A stretch of 64,000 nucleotides of DNA, taken from the NCBI GenBank assembly GCA_036345935.2, contig JADWOT020000007.1, positions 6,526,644 to 6,590,643 of the forward strand, written 5' to 3'. Made by a program: the position numbers and the translations under genes. Positions 13,020 to 25,538 of this stretch are shown here, piece after piece. Position 1 is the stretch's first letter. Each line of letters opens with the position of its first letter. Under the pieces are notes generated by a model. The model made no database searches. It was not told where the DNA came from and worked only from the letters and a program-made list of their open reading frames with translations. The stretch is from Taenia hydatigena. Lineage: Eukaryota > Platyhelminthes > Cestoda > Cyclophyllidea > Taeniidae.

Positions 13020-13660
13020 TCCACCTATCGTTTTGCAGGTTTACACCCTTCCGCTCATTTAATCTCTCTTTGTTACATGGAAGCAGCTTTCCTCTCCCCG
13101 CCTATGCTTCATCCACTTCGTCTCTACAATATGTGTGCACGAAAGCATGTAGCCAATAAGTCATGACTTAACGACCAAAACTGCATCACACATCTCACTG
13201 AATCGAGATTGAATTGAGGTTGATTTGACCACAGCCTGTACCTTTCCTCAATTCCTGCATCGATGCTAAATTTGCATCAGCCAACTAGTACTGCTTTCAA
13301 TCAACTCGAACACTGAAACATTGCACCTATTATAATCCGTATTACACGCCCCATCAGTGTCTTATTTATCAATATTATTTTTAGCAAATTCAGTCCATGC
13401 ATAAATAATAAGCTAAAAATAAATGTATATATGCAAAGATACGTGCAAATATTCACAGCTACATATAAGGATAAGTACATGCATATAAATATTTGTCGAT
13501 GGACGGTTATTAAGAAAAATATAATCACAGTGTAGAATTTTTTAGCATAAATGCGGAAGCTACTAATCCAATAGCTACCAAGTAGACTAAATTTGAAGGC
13601 CAAGATGGGCAGATTGTTTCTATGTTTCCGAGTGGATGAGTGGGGTAGTGACTGCCTGAG
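13020..13660. other. block present only in cluster copy A
   Basis: Between the Met relic and the downstream homologous tail, copy A has about 640 bases that have no counterpart at the equivalent place in copies B (26486-26560) or C (45470-45545). It is AT-rich in its second half and contains no recognised gene. I could not find clear terminal repeats or a target-site duplication, so it may be an insertion in A or a shared deletion in B and C. Confidence 0.4.
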
Positions 13661-15559
13661 CAAGCGAAGGAGCGTAGGGTGGCATGGAATTGTTGGGTTT
13701 AATGTTTCTGCATAAACAGCATCAATAGTGCTCGAGCTGTTGGGGTGCATTTAGCGAATGCTAACTTAAATCAAAGAAAAGTGCACCTGCGCCTTGGTTT
13801 AGGTGACATTCGGTCAGATCAAAAGCTATTAGTGGTCAGCTGCAGAAGAATGAAAGGTAGAAGCAATGGTGGAGGTCGCCGGTGATGACGAGCCAACGAG
13901 ATGCGTAAATTGACTGAGATGTTGTGCACAGGAGGTAATGTGCGACTTGAAGAATGATAAGTGGAAAGAATTATTACCCACTTGGAGAAATTAGTCAAGA
14001 GTGATGATGGGAGGTTCTTTAAACAGTAGGCGTTGAATTATGGAAGGGCGAAAATGGGTTTGTGATCCACTTATTATGCAGTCAATTGCGGCAGGTGATT
14101 AAATAGGAGGAACTGTTTTTTGTGTGAAGGCTAGAACACTTTATAAAATGAGGCATTCATTATGGTCGGATGAGCGAAAAAATTAAGGCGAAGGAAAGAT
14201 TTGAGCCAAAGGTGTCTCAGGAGATTCCCGCAATTTCTGATCGACTAATTACTACTCTCTACCAGTGTTTTCTTCTTATTGGAAAGCAATAAAGAAGTCA
14301 TTCCGAATTAAATGTTTTGCAAGCTAGTGACACCTCGGTCGGTGTGTTGCAATGATTGTAGCGCAATGCTTAAGCCCATTAATAAGATGGTTTTAGCTGT
14401 TTAGCAAAAGGGAAAAGGTAACAAATTGTGGGTGCTATGCTCAAATGCATGGTGAGTGGCCATTTGCTTGGCGTGATCGCAAGTGAGCCAACTGGAAGTC
14501 GGGTTATCTAGCCTCGCCACCGAATATGTTTTGTATGCGTAAAAGGGTCACGGTATCAATCGTTCATCATGAGAAGAGAGTTCATTTGAATTAAAAATTG
14601 ACGACTGAGATATTTGTTTGTCATTTAGATGTTTTATAGCATAAGATAGACGACTTAACCAACGAAAGTCGGTGCAGCGAGAATTCTGTTAAGGCTTCTC
14701 TTCATTTCATTTTGTCACGATAATGCGGACACTTACAATTATTATTTTCAATACTTCATGGCTTAATGAGTAGTGATCCTTTATGTGAGGGTGCACATCA
14801 TAATTATAAGTAGTCGCAGAATTTGTTTTTAAAGAATGAGCTCAATGGCTGCCTTAAGCGACTGATTTGCTAGCTCTCTGTCTCGCTGTTTTCTTCTAAA
14901 CACGTTGCCATTTCAATGATGCTACTAGATAGACTGTAGTAACACTTAACGCTTAAGTGGACTAAAGTTCGGTTCAGTGCGGTGACTGACATTCTCCATT
15001 CTCATCCTCTCCGGATGCCTTTGCGCAATTAAGGAGAGTTAACCAGGAGAAAACATGAGTGAGGATTTCTCATCTACACCGATAAACATGGTTGTCGACA
15101 CTTGCGTCGACTGAATTCCACCCTGTGTAAAAAATCCTTAAAAGGTTATGCATAATGTTTGAGGTTGCGATTAGCCCTACCATTGTTCCTGTTTGTAAAG
15201 CTTTTTTCATTAATGCAAATGCATCACTCTTGAGGGCAGGAATGGATATTTCAAGCAGAAACCCGACTTCCAGTGCGATGCTTTAGACATTTTAATACGG
15301 GAGGCGGTCAAGTATAAATTAATTGCGAAATGGCTGTTACATCATCTTTTTAGCCACAAGAACTTTTACAAGGCCTCTCTACTACTCGCCTACTTGAAGA
15401 GTACTTACACTAGATTTTGGAGCCCTCCTCATCCACTGTGTCCATCACGCCGTAAACCACCTTTAGACACTAGCTTTCGAACCGCCTAATAATTCCAAGT
15501 TTATGTTTTAAACTACCTTATTTAGGTTAGGGCCGAATGACGCATGCCTCAAAAAGTAT

Positions 15560-16300
15560 AGGTGCATTTAGAACTGTCTACATGTGATGCCAACACGTTG
15601 CAGGAGTGGCGATGCGGTAACAAAATGCCACGCACGCCTAGATTTTACAAATCATTTTATGTGTTTCAGAGCCATTAAAAGGTGTTATGGTAGGTTTACT
15701 TACTGGCTGAAAGTTAAGGAAAGTAACATCACCTAGGTTTAATGAACGAAGTGCCTTCATTGCTCTTTGGTTGACTGGGCAGAAAGTGACTGCTCGGGGA
15801 TGTAAAAAAATGATGCGACGCGATTGAATGAGCACCAACTTATTCCTAATAAGCTGCCTAAAAGGAAAGATTTCAAGATGGCGTGCAGTGCTCAGAAGCG
15901 AAGAATTAAGTGCGACTAAATTTTTTGGTGAGACGTTTCAGCATTTTATTTTTAGAAATTGGCAAAGGTGTTGTCTAGTAAGGTCGTCATCGAAAGACCA
16001 TTGTACGCATTGAGTTTGATGGGCCTTAAGTAAAAATGCCTAAAACATCTCCACAAAAATTGCACTTTTTAAAGAAATGATTTACTCTATGGGCTCCAGG
16101 ATGCCATGCTCCAATCCAAATGCATAAATTGCAGGTGTCCACAGGATTTCCGTCACAATGCTGGGGTGCTTCAATCCTTTGAGAGCTGCAATTTCTTTTG
16201 CCGATATCACGGACACACCCACCTTAGATGCATCAAGCTTAATGCGCTTACTGTCCTCCGACGACCTTTGGTTATCAGAGACAGACATTCACAGCCTTCA
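15560..16300 (-). pseudogene. decayed cyclin-dependent-kinase-type protein kinase
   Basis: Fragments of a CDK catalytic domain occur in the right order on the minus strand. From 16270 to 16150 there is a KGRRRT-like piece in one frame, then KRIKLDASKVG and a PSTAIRE-helix equivalent (GVSVISAKEIAALKGLKHPSIVT) in another frame. Near 16001-15954 comes WSFDDDLTRQ, resembling the hinge/DLKKYL region. At 15850-15720 come FRQLIRN, SRRIIFLHPR (where HRDLKPQN should be), VNQRAMKALRSLNLG (where the INxxGxxKLADFGLA stretch should be), and finally CVAFCYR near 15610 (VTLWYR). Catalytic HRD and DFG are gone and frames shift at least twice, so this is a pseudogene. The spacing is compact enough for an intronless copy. 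Call by recognition of motif order, not by search. Confidence 0.5.
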
Positions 16301-16812
16301 AGCAAGCAGATTGCTCCTTTGCACAGGTCGCATAATTATGCATTGTAGTTGACTATCTTAAATGAACAAGCTTGTACAGGCCACTAGTTTTTCATTTGAT
16401 CCATTTGTCGGGAGGCACGTTAACAGCAAAGGGCAACAATGAAGCACTAAATTTAAAGTAATGGAGAAGAACCAATAGCCTTAGTAGAACTCAAACTCTG
16501 AGAAGACTATCATCAATTTGTGGACTTTAAGGTCATTTGAGAATTTAAGTTTCAGACAGAAACGGAGCGTTGGTAAATTCAAAAGGCCTGAAGACCTATT
16601 AGTAACCTCTACTTCGAAGGTGTTCACGTTCCCATCTTGTGAGAGGGCATCTTTTAAAAAGGCCTTTACTCTGCACAGCTTCATTAAACCTTCTACTGCG
16701 GACATGCACGTTTAAAATAAGGCTCAAATAATTACAGCTGCTCACCGATCCCCATAATCTTGCCATATCAGCAATCACTTAACTCAATCTCACTGGGGCG
16801 GCTATCATACTT

Positions 16813-16994
16813 GTGATTTACTCCCTGATCATGTCATTTTAGTCAAAACACCGTAGAATTTCAAAATAAAGGACGGGCCACCAGAGAAGTAGACAATGTT
16901 GGCTGAAGACAAAATAACCCTCCAGCATGATAGGAGAACAGAGCAACTTAAGCTATATCAATCACGATATGCAACACATTGTCCGATAGACGTA
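16813..16994 (+). repeat. short tandem segmental duplication, unit 1
   Basis: Unit 1 of a pair with 17039-17260, from a shared CTGATCATG(T/C)CATTTTAGTC start to a shared GATATGCAACACATTG end. The units are separated by 44 nt. No gene is visible in it. Confidence 0.8.
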
Positions 16995-17038
16995 GACTTC
17001 CTGATAACAGTAACATGCATATTACAGCGAGATTGCAT

Positions 17039-17260
17039 TTTGGTATTCACTCTCTGATCATGCCATTTTAGTCAAAACATCGTAGAATTTTAAGATAAAG
17101 GACGAACCACCAGAGAAGTAGACTATGTTGACTAGAGATAAAATAACGTTCTAGTATGATTAGAGGATGTGCCGTTGGACACCTGCACTGGCTGTATGTG
17201 TAGTCTCAACAGAACAACTTGCACTGTCAATCGCGATATGCAACACATTGCCCGATAGAC
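17039..17260 (+). repeat. short tandem segmental duplication, unit 2
   Basis: Second unit of the pair with 16813-16994. It carries about 44 extra nucleotides (about 17165-17210) relative to unit 1. A 19-nt fragment of the same sequence (CCATTTTAGTCAAAACATC) also appears at 35062-35080, so part of it may belong to a dispersed element. Confidence 0.8.
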
Positions 17261-17941
17261 AAACAATTTGGGCGAACGAACAGCTCAGGCACTCTTTTCA
17301 TGGATTGTATGCTAGGTGGCATCTTCACCTCTTATATGCACAGCTACTCTCGATGTTTGGAATGATGCTGAAGAATCTTGTCTTAGCATGTCAACATGGA
17401 TATGTTAATGGGACTATTCAAGCTTCTTCCGTCGCATTATCTTTGGCGCTTTCATTTCATGATTGCACCATTTAGGGCTTCGATTCAAGTATATTTAGGC
17501 GATACTTTACAACTGACGTCTGCAATGACGTTGTTTTCGGACGTTGAGGACACTTGACCCATTCTTTGATTGCAACTCATCTGCAAAATAGGTAAAGGAC
17601 TTTACCAACTAACCACTTGTTGATTTAATTAGCTTGTTTTCATGTAAATTAGTAGAATGAGCGGTGTTAACTTTAGTTCGAATCTCTAAACATCGGGGAA
17701 CAACAATTGTCAATCGTATCCTCCATTGATCGCCCGTTCGTTCTCTTGTTTAAAATCCAACCGCTCGAAGAAGTTAAGCAAGGTGAAATGGAATGAAGCT
17801 GAGGTGAGTGGAGTGCTTGGTGGCGGCTCTGCGGAGTTGTCGATTGGAGGAGTGGACACGCAACATTAACACAATCTCAAATAAACACCAAAGATTGTGT
17901 GAAAATGCTTAAGGAATAAAAAAGGCCTTCTTAAAAAGTGC
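17261..17941. other. non-coding stretch, nothing recognised
   Basis: No supported gene or repeat. The open frame crossing 17167-17475 includes the tandem duplication and looks fortuitous. Confidence 0.4.
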
Positions 17942-18013
17942 GGCTCAATGGTCTAGGGGTATGATTCGCGCTTCGGGTGCGCGAGGTCCCGGGTTCGAAT
18001 TCAGGCTGAGCCC
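17942..18013 (+). tRNA. tRNA-Pro(CGG)
   Basis: A 72-nt tRNA with the anticodon stem GCGC/GCGC around TTCGGGT, giving anticodon CGG. The D arm (GGTCTAGGGGTATGA) is the A-box form of eukaryotic tRNA-Pro and the B box GGTTCGAAT is present. The discriminator is C, as in tRNA-Pro. Position 7/66 of the acceptor is A/C and one T-stem pair (G51/A63) is broken, whereas the tRNA-Pro at 22203 pairs throughout. It could be a functional minor proline isoacceptor, or one that has begun to decay. There is no T-run directly behind it; the first run of five T lies about 40 nt downstream. Confidence 0.8.
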
Positions 18014-21000
18014 ATAGCCATGGATCTTTGTACGCCTCTTTATTCTTAGCTTTTTCAGTTCGATAAGTACTACATCATCGAGTCATGACCACCTTCCTCT
18101 TCCACCCTTATCCTCTCTCCGGTTTGCGCTAAAAATGCTTCCTAGGCACATCTGTTCCTGCTTACCGGTCATCAGAAGTGGGTCGGACTCTGCCTACTTT
18201 CAGTACTGTTGCTATTCAACTTTAACTAGTTCAGTCGGGGCTTTATATAGGAGAAGTTGATGAGATTCGCCCACTAGAACATTTGCCTTCTCCATCCACC
18301 TTCATTTGCTTTTTTATCCTATCTCCCTTTATTCTTATTCACGAGAACAGGCCTAGCGCATGTTAGAAGAATAATGTCAAAGCAAAACAGACCACTGAAG
18401 TGGGTGAAATCGATCGCTTATACCTTACCACTAGTTTCCTGCCGACAGAGCCAAGGTAGAGCTAATAATTTAACGACTGGTAAGCGGCTAGACTTCGTGC
18501 GCATGAAACAGAACCCGCTTCGCCAATGTAAAGAGCACCTAATATAACTCATGAGTGATTGATGCAGAAAGGCTGAGTGCAGACGAGATTGTGACCGTTC
18601 CCTTCAGATTATTAAAAGAAATCGGTTTGGGTGTGTGAATGTGTGTGTGTGTGTCAGATGATAAGTGGACGTTGTCGTGGATAAATACAGACAATTGTAA
18701 TGAAGGTAGGAAGTGTAAGGAGACGAACAGAGTGTGGAGGTAATGACACCACGGATCATCTCGCGGTCTATACCACATAAATTTTCAATGGCAAATGAGC
18801 AACTTATTCTATTCATGCCGAAACATGTTCGTTGCACATGTCATAGAACTCTAAGCAAAGTTAAGGCGGCAAAATGAATTATGGTCCATGTTATGGAACA
18901 AGTTGAAGAAATGGATAGATGCATGGATGCTTGAGTTTATTTTGAGGTGTTTTGGATGCTTAAGCATGTGAAAAGCATGAATTTAGCACATTCATTTGTG
19001 AGTGCTCCAACTCTGCCCACGAAAACTGTAAAGAGGCCCATTTTAACTTCCCGCTATTTTGGTTGATGCTTTCGTTCCGGCTAATGGGTACGTAGAGCTG
19101 AAAGATCTTGTAACTGGTAAAGTGCATTCGCCTCAACGTGGGTCATTGTCATCATTGGAAGTCAATTATCGCTTGTGATGCTTTGCACTGGAAGAAGAGC
19201 AACCCTCTCAAACCTAGGTGTCGCAGCACTAACTGGCTCTCTGGTGACATGTAACCGCTCAGAGCTTCACCCTTCTACACTAAGCATGCAGTGTTGGAGC
19301 TTATTCACCAACCTCATTGTTATCCTCATGAAAATGCCCTCAACGTATCGTGTTCATATGCCATTCGCTCTTTGTCACAGCTTTTAGTCTTGTAAATGTG
19401 TCCATTTTGTGATGAATGTGTCTGATAAGATAGCCTCAAACGGCAAGTAATTACGTGATTAATCACCGGCGTATATTATGGCTCTGCTACTTGGAAAAAC
19501 AGACCCTCTTCATGCATCATGAATCTCGTTAAAGGCGCTAAATGTTCTGCTACTATGCACAAACCATCAGTGCCGATCGCCATAGCCATCGCCAATATCG
19601 CTAGCCACTAAACCACACATGGTGCCGATGTGTCCGATTCATGCCACTTTTCTTCTTCCTTTTACTCGTCACCTATCATGTCACCTTGAGTAGCATTCCT
19701 CCCGTCCATAAATCGCCTGCCAATTAACACAGTACACCCTTTCCACAAGTGCCAATACAATTTACATTAGCACGTCTCATCAATTCTTTCAAACTTTTAC
19801 TAGCGATGAGATTTGCAAGCTCATTTTATTGTAGAACCGGTGGCATTGGCTTTATTATTGAGACACCGACTCTTAGAATGTCAGCATGGCACATGGGATC
19901 GGAAATCAGTGCAACAAGTCCAATCCCTCCTTCCGCTTCTCTGTCCCTTAACCGTGAGAGAATGTCTCACTTTACATGAAGGAACACAAACGCAGAATAT
20001 TCAACGCACATGCATGAACGCACTGTCTAAGTTATAACAGACTTGGCTTGACATTCCCTAGCACTAAGAGCCAGATCGGGATCACGAAGTTTTTTTCCGG
20101 GTCAATACTAAATTGAACACACTGCAACGAATTCGGCCTTTAACAAATACCCGCGAACTATCCGCACCAGTCTCCAACATCGGGCACATTTAAGATGTTC
20201 GATTAAACAGGCAACTTTACTCCAACTAGGGCTTACTATGGCTAGGGAGCGTGTTTGAGAATGAAGGTAGTTCGTTGGCCTACGCAGTGTATATTACAAG
20301 AGGGATGGGACTCTGCAAGTTCCTGCTTAGTTTGTTTTGATGTCGATTCCGTTTTTTATCCCCAACATTCCCTGAAGCCAGCAAGATCGATTTTCCAGCC
20401 TGGCATGGGAGCTTACGAGAGGCGACACAGCCAGAGGTATATTTATCCCAACGACGACTTGTTTCCAACAAAATTTGGCCAATGTTTAGTGGCAGGCGCT
20501 ACTTTTAAATATTGGATACGGGCCAGTAACTTAGATTTCACTCAATTAGCTATGTTTCATGTTCTTGACTTAGTTCATAAATAGCAACCTTGTCCTGTGT
20601 TAGACTAATTAGCTCTCTTCCACAAAATCCTTTCTCCTACGGTCGTATAGCGCTCGCTATGAAATCAGGCAAAGGAGTATGCTTGGAGTAATGTACTTGA
20701 GCTCTTAGTATAGCTCAGTATGAGCTGGTGGATAGTGGTTCGCAAACAGTAAAGTCGGTAATTACCGACAAACGCAGACACCTGGATAAAGCTAATTAAA
20801 ACACAGATAATTTTTTGCGATGTATATCCTTGTTAACATGAGATTCGAATGTCATAACATTTAATTAAATCACTTTAAAGGATTTCGAAGTGTTAATGGG
20901 ATTTTAGCGCCATCAAAGATCACACCAATGTTGTCCCCCTGTTATCTCCAAGTTATGGCACCAAAAGTCAGTTTTATGCCTTGACTAGGTTTTGACGTAT

Positions 21001-21600
21001 AGCATGAAGAAAGGTATTGTGTAACAACTACCTGGATGCGGTTGGATGGATCAGGGATGTGGCAAGGGTAATGGTGAATTTGTCGGTCTCCGGGCGAATG
21101 GCGGAACCGGCATCGTAGGTAATTTGAGCTCGTAGGAGCACGTGCTGCATCGCATCGGTTCGGTGGTGGCACTCAATAACTTTCAAATCACTTGGCATCA
21201 CTCTTCCTCATCTCCACACAGCGCATTATTTTCCCATAAATTATACCCTTCCTTCTTATTTTACTCCCCTCAATATCTATTCCCTTTTTTAACATTCAGA
21301 GTGCCCTTCTCGCCTACTCACTTACTTCGTTTTATTCACTTCTCATGGAAATGTTCACACACTGCGTTCACAAATCACACTATTCTTTTCAACTAATTTT
21401 GTTGTTCCGTTCCTGCTTGTTGATTATTCCTAGCATTTCTTTGCCGATTTTGTGAATACGAAGTATATGAATGATTGTACCGTTTTCAAACAAAAAGGTG
21501 CTGTCGATCCTACGTTTGCGGACCAACCGTACTTTTAGAAATGTTGCTTCCGTCCGAATACTTGATGATTTCTGTTGCCACTGTTAGTTCCGTGCCGTCG
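18014..21600. other. gene-free stretch with a GT microsatellite
   Basis: Contains a short (GT)7 run at 18641-18654 and a 110-codon open frame at 20255-20584 (+) that matches no family I recognise and lacks any domain signature. Nothing else was found. Confidence 0.4.
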
Positions 21601-22055
21601 GGGAGACGCCTTGCTTATATGGATGCACCACTTTAGCCGGACTCGCTTTGTTGGCGACTGCTAACAAAGGTTGGCATGCTTCGAACCGGTTATGCACAAT
21701 TTCTGTACCCATCACTATGACAACCCGAAGTCTCATGTAGCCACGCTGACAATGATAAGCTTCCTCCTGTGGCATTTGCTAGCTAATCGATACTGGTGTC
21801 CATTGGTGAAGTTCAAATTTCACCTGAGACCAATCGTATAAGCATACATTAATTAGTGAACACGATTGACATACGCATTTGTTTGTTTCTAGTGTTTTCT
21901 AGACGAAAACGTAAATGCATCACCGTACCTCGCCGACTGCTGCTGCGCTTGTGGATGATGGGTGTTAACACTCACCACAAGGTCGAGGGATAATCAGCCT
22001 ATAAATGCCCGCTTTTAACGACTCTAGGTAACCACGGCGGGAAAGATGAGCTGCT

Positions 22056-22128
22056 CATCCTGGGTGGGACTCGAACCCACAATCTTCGGCTCCGGAAACC
22101 GACGCCTTATCCATTAGGCCACCAGGAC
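22056..22128 (-). tRNA. tRNA-Arg(CCG)
   Basis: A 73-nt minus-strand tRNA. The acceptor GTCCTGG/CCAGGAT pairs throughout (one G-T), the D arm is TGGCCTAATGGATAAGGC as in eukaryotic tRNA-Arg, the anticodon loop TTCCGGA gives CCG, and the T arm GTGGG/CCCAC is perfect with the loop TTCGAGT. The discriminator is G. It faces away from the tRNA-Pro that starts 75 nt further on. Likely functional. Confidence 0.93.
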
Positions 22129-22202
22129 CGAGCTGCCTGCTATATTAAAGTGTTTCTGCTAATTTGCTGCAACGTTTGCGCAGCTTACTGCTACGCTCGC
22201 GG

Positions 22203-22274
22203 GGCTCAGTGGTCTAGGGGTATGATTCTCGCTTTGGGTGCGAGAGGTCCCGGGTTCAAATCCCGGCTGAGCCC
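22203..22274 (+). tRNA. tRNA-Pro(UGG)
   Basis: A 72-nt tRNA with a perfect acceptor (GGCTCAG/CTGAGCC), perfect T stem (CCGGG/CCCGG), and loop TTTGGGT giving anticodon UGG. The discriminator is C. A and B boxes are canonical. It is divergently arranged with tRNA-Arg(CCG), with 75 nt between their 5' ends. Likely functional. Confidence 0.95.
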
Positions 22275-22710
22275 GCTACCTACGGCGCCTAAAGTAAGCT
22301 GGTAGCGTCATTTGCTTTACTGTCTTCCTAAACAGTGCTAGCCTTGCTTCCCGCGGTCAATGCTCAAGAACAGGTTTAACTAGCTTACCGGTGCATTGTC
22401 CTGCTTGTTTGGATTTCCCTAAGATTAAGGGAGACCATGCATTTGAAGCCGAGTACCAATCGCATGCAACCTTGCATTGTTTTGTCTTCGCACACCTTCT
22501 TATGACTGCGTGCAGAGTTGGTGGATGAATGTGGCAAAGCACTAAAAACTATGTTTTGCAGCACGTAATTGGAAAGCGTTTCAAGTCATAGGCCAGTTTT
22601 GGTACATCTCTGTGTTTGCGACCGATTTGTATGTATCCCTCATTGTGTTTCGCAGCTTTTTCGCATTTTGGAGAATAAATTTATTTGTTTATGTGTTTTG
22701 TGTTTTTTTT

Positions 22711-23245
22711 TTCACATGTTAACATCCTCATGAAGTGATCCAACACGCCAAATGTAAACAACTTTAGTCGGTCGACCAGGTGATATGAACTACAACGGAG
22801 TAAATCCACCTTTATCTAGGATTGGCGTCTTCATCGTTGCTCTATATTGCCCGCCCTTCGGAACTAGAGCTCAGCAACCAATGCCGTGTAGCGTCTGGAA
22901 CATCTTTCGAAAGTCGTATTCCTAGTCAATAATATCTAGCTCTGGGATACGGTAATTCTTTTGGTAGAATAAATGACCCATTCGGAAGAATTTGCATGCT
23001 TAAACAGCTAAGTTGATGCATATGGGCACTCATCTAAACAGTGCGGTGGGTCTTGTGAACACTGCAGTGTTAGATTGGAGATTTAAGTGTCTTCGATATC
23101 ATTGTTACTGTTTTGTTACTCAATTCTTCTGCACACGCCTCTACACGAGCATATATGGCCAGCAATATTCTAGCGAAGGAAATAAAAGTAAAGTAAAGCA
23201 AATTTCGTGCGTGACCCCGTGTGTAGGTCAAAAGGAATGTCGTCA
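22711..23245. other. non-coding stretch, nothing recognised
   Basis: No supported feature between the Pro and Ser tRNA genes. Confidence 0.4.
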
Positions 23246-23327
23246 CGACGCAGATGTGATTCAAACTCATGCTTGGCGACCCTAGTGAATTAGCAGCCCA
23301 TCGCCTTAACCACTCGACCACCGCGTC
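23246..23327 (-). tRNA. tRNA-Ser(GCT)
   Basis: A type-II tRNA of 82 nt, the usual length for tRNA-Ser. The acceptor GACGCGG/CTGCGTC pairs at all seven positions (one G-T), the D arm is GGTCGAGTGGTTAAGGC, the anticodon loop CTGCTAA gives GCU, and the discriminator is G. The anticodon stem is weak (one mismatch and two G-T pairs), one T-stem pair is broken, and the variable arm pairs poorly. It could be a working or a recently decaying gene. Confidence 0.75.
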
Positions 23328-24349
23328 CAGCTTCGTGCCCTTCCTCCAGCCTAACCAACCGTCTTCTTACCACATTATAACTTTCTTGCCTACTGCATAC
23401 GTCAGTCTACCAGGTTCTTACGGAAATCGAGTAGATAAAATTAAAGAGCATATATACAGGGATCAAAAGGACCATGAACAAATACGGTTAATAATGAAGG
23501 CCTGCAGAAAGGCATTGTTAATGTTCTCCGAGCTGCACTGCACGCAATCTTTAGTATTCGCTCAGTCTACAATCTTTTCCGCCAACTCCCGTTCGCAACT
23601 TCGCCAGTGTCCCACCAACGTCGTCTTCCGTCCTCTTTCTCCTCAGCATCCTCATGCCGTAAATGTGGTGATAGCACTGTTGACGATGTGTGGTTAATCA
23701 CACTTTCCCCTGCCGCGATTATTGACTGTTTTTAACTTTGCGCCCTTCGCTCTTATCCTATTGTTTTCGTTAATGCATCTTTAGCTTGCCCTTTTATGCC
23801 CACCAAAAACTTGCTACTATTTCCGTGCATTCAAATTTATTTTCTTACACCCATCGTTACTTACACTTTCCATCGATCGCAATGCCACCTCCTCGCTACA
23901 TCCATTCAATCCTTTGTCTCCCATACTGTCACAATTACCTCAGGACAATCGTTAGCCCCTCTCAAATGCATTTCAGCAGCCACCAAATAATCGGCCTTGC
24001 ATTCACGAAATGTGACCATCTTCGCAGATGCATCCCAGTAGTTATCTGAAATTGCGAACTAAGATTTGATCAAAGAATGACGAACAAACAGATTAAACAA
24101 CTCGACTTAGCCAAACTATTTCACTCTTGCCTTAAGGACTGCCGAAATCACTGCTCCACAGAATAATGGAGAGCCTGTGGTGGCTGTCAGATAATTTTAG
24201 GGATGTCTAACAAAGCTCATTGGTAAAGTAAGGACTTATTAACGAAAAATTAGACCATAGGATTCGTATCTAGACTTTCTATAATAATGACTCTGTTATA
24301 TACCATACAAATTCAATGAATGGGCAATGAAATGATTTGGAATCTACAG
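23328..24349. other. non-coding stretch, nothing recognised
   Basis: The long open frames here (for example 23269-23697) run through the tRNA-Ser gene and are pyrimidine-rich chance frames. No other feature was found. Confidence 0.4.
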
Positions 24350-25467
24350 CGGTTGATGAGTAAATGTAAGGAAAACATTTTATAAGCCTGTGTAAGAAAG
24401 TGAGCTCTGTTAAGTTTTAATGTTGTTGAACTAATTACTTTTGCTACGGAACATAAAGCTTGCGGAAGGAATAGCATTCAACGGCTCCCCTTTGTCCCCT
24501 TCCCATTGGTTAAAACTTGCTATCGCATGTGTTATATCACCGTTTTTAAAGCAGTAAAAGCCTTGGCCATGCGAAAAACACATTCCGTCTAATGCGTACC
24601 CAGACCGTCAAAATTTTGTTGCATTGATTCGCAAAATGCATCACAGGACAATATTCTTCTTGTTGTTATCTCCCATCAGTGCAGTGCTATACAGTAATTA
24701 CGCGCTCACTCTGGAAACTCTAAATTTATGCAGTGTAAGCATTTCCTCTTAAAAGACTCTGATTAAGATAAAGATGCCGAATGAGATGATTTTAACTTAA
24801 TTGAAAGTAGCAGCGATGAGGCTGCTTCTGAAGACAGTCCATCAGTTGGATCTGCAGCACATACATTCTTCATTGTCAATATGGCGTCCAATGATTGCTG
24901 TATATTCATTTTAATGCCTTAGACGAGGCGCTGTGATCAGCTTGACATTGATATTGACGCACACACGTCTTGGGTATGGTAACCTTGTCCAGCCCTCCTA
25001 AAAGACGATGCCTCTGACCCCACTCAATGTATATCATGACGCGTCAGTCACGACTTTGTCAACCCTACTAGCTTGGTCTCCTCAATTGGTAAAACAGGCA
25101 CTCCAGGAGTTTAGTTTTGGCGCAATAACCAACTGTTTACTCCAATTTTGAAAAGTGTGCTGGCAAACTGTCCGTAAGCATCATCTAAGACCAATCAGGA
25201 ATGACACTTGGCTTCAAATACAAAACTTAGTTGATCTTCTTTAGCAATAATATCGGTAAATTAACATCGAAGAAATTCATTTTTGCAATCAACTCCATGA
25301 CCCTGGATAGCAATTTTAGTCATGCTTGTACAAATGATGGGATAAAAAAGAGAACCGCTTCCAAATGGCTTCAGATAAAGTAGCGACCAACAAAAATCTG
25401 ACTAAGTAGTGATCCAAGAAATTTAAGACGCGTTTACCATATAACTACCAAGTGCAAATCAGGTGTC

Positions 25468-25538
25468 GGGCCCAACCAAATTTGAATCAGGAAACTTACG
25501 CACTTCAAGTCAAAATCACACCGCAGAACCGCTGGACC
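25468..25538 (-). pseudogene. tRNA-Pro-like relic (cluster copy B)
   Basis: The minus strand resembles tRNA-Pro over its length (acceptor GGTCCAG, T loop TTCAAAT), but the anticodon loop has become TTGAAGT and the stems carry mismatches. It corresponds to 46442-46513 in copy C. Confidence 0.5.

Larger units (their letters stand above)
11810..14725 (+). repeat. tRNA-relic cluster duplication, copy A
   Basis: One of three diverged copies of a segment that is also found at about 24350-27390 (copy B, same orientation) and about 44400-47612 (copy C, inverted). Copy A shares with B and C the order: Pro-like relic (-), Arg-like relic (+), Arg(CCT)-like relic (+), Met-like relic (-), then a 1.0-1.4 kb tail that ends near a block beginning AGTGAGCCAACTGG. 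It lacks roughly the first kilobase present in B and C. It contains about 640 bases (about 13020-13660) that B and C lack. The alignment was made by eye. Confidence 0.75.
21640..22710 (+). repeat. Arg/Pro tRNA segmental duplication, copy 1
   Basis: This block is repeated in the same orientation at about 53855-54895. Shared landmarks in order are GGTTGGCAT, the CTCATG(T/C)AG block, a GTGGCATTTG block, the Arg and Pro tRNA genes, and a GCAGCACGTAAT block. Here both tRNAs fold; in the other copy both are broken. Confidence 0.75.

Noticed and set aside
13301..13750. A 149-codon minus-strand frame
   Set aside because: It spans the boundary between the copy-A-only block and the duplicated tail, and is hydrophobic by AT richness; the tail is non-coding in copies B and C.
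20255..20584. A 109-codon plus-strand frame with a protein-like composition
   Set aside because: No family recognised and no splice or codon support. It stays a hypothetical at most.
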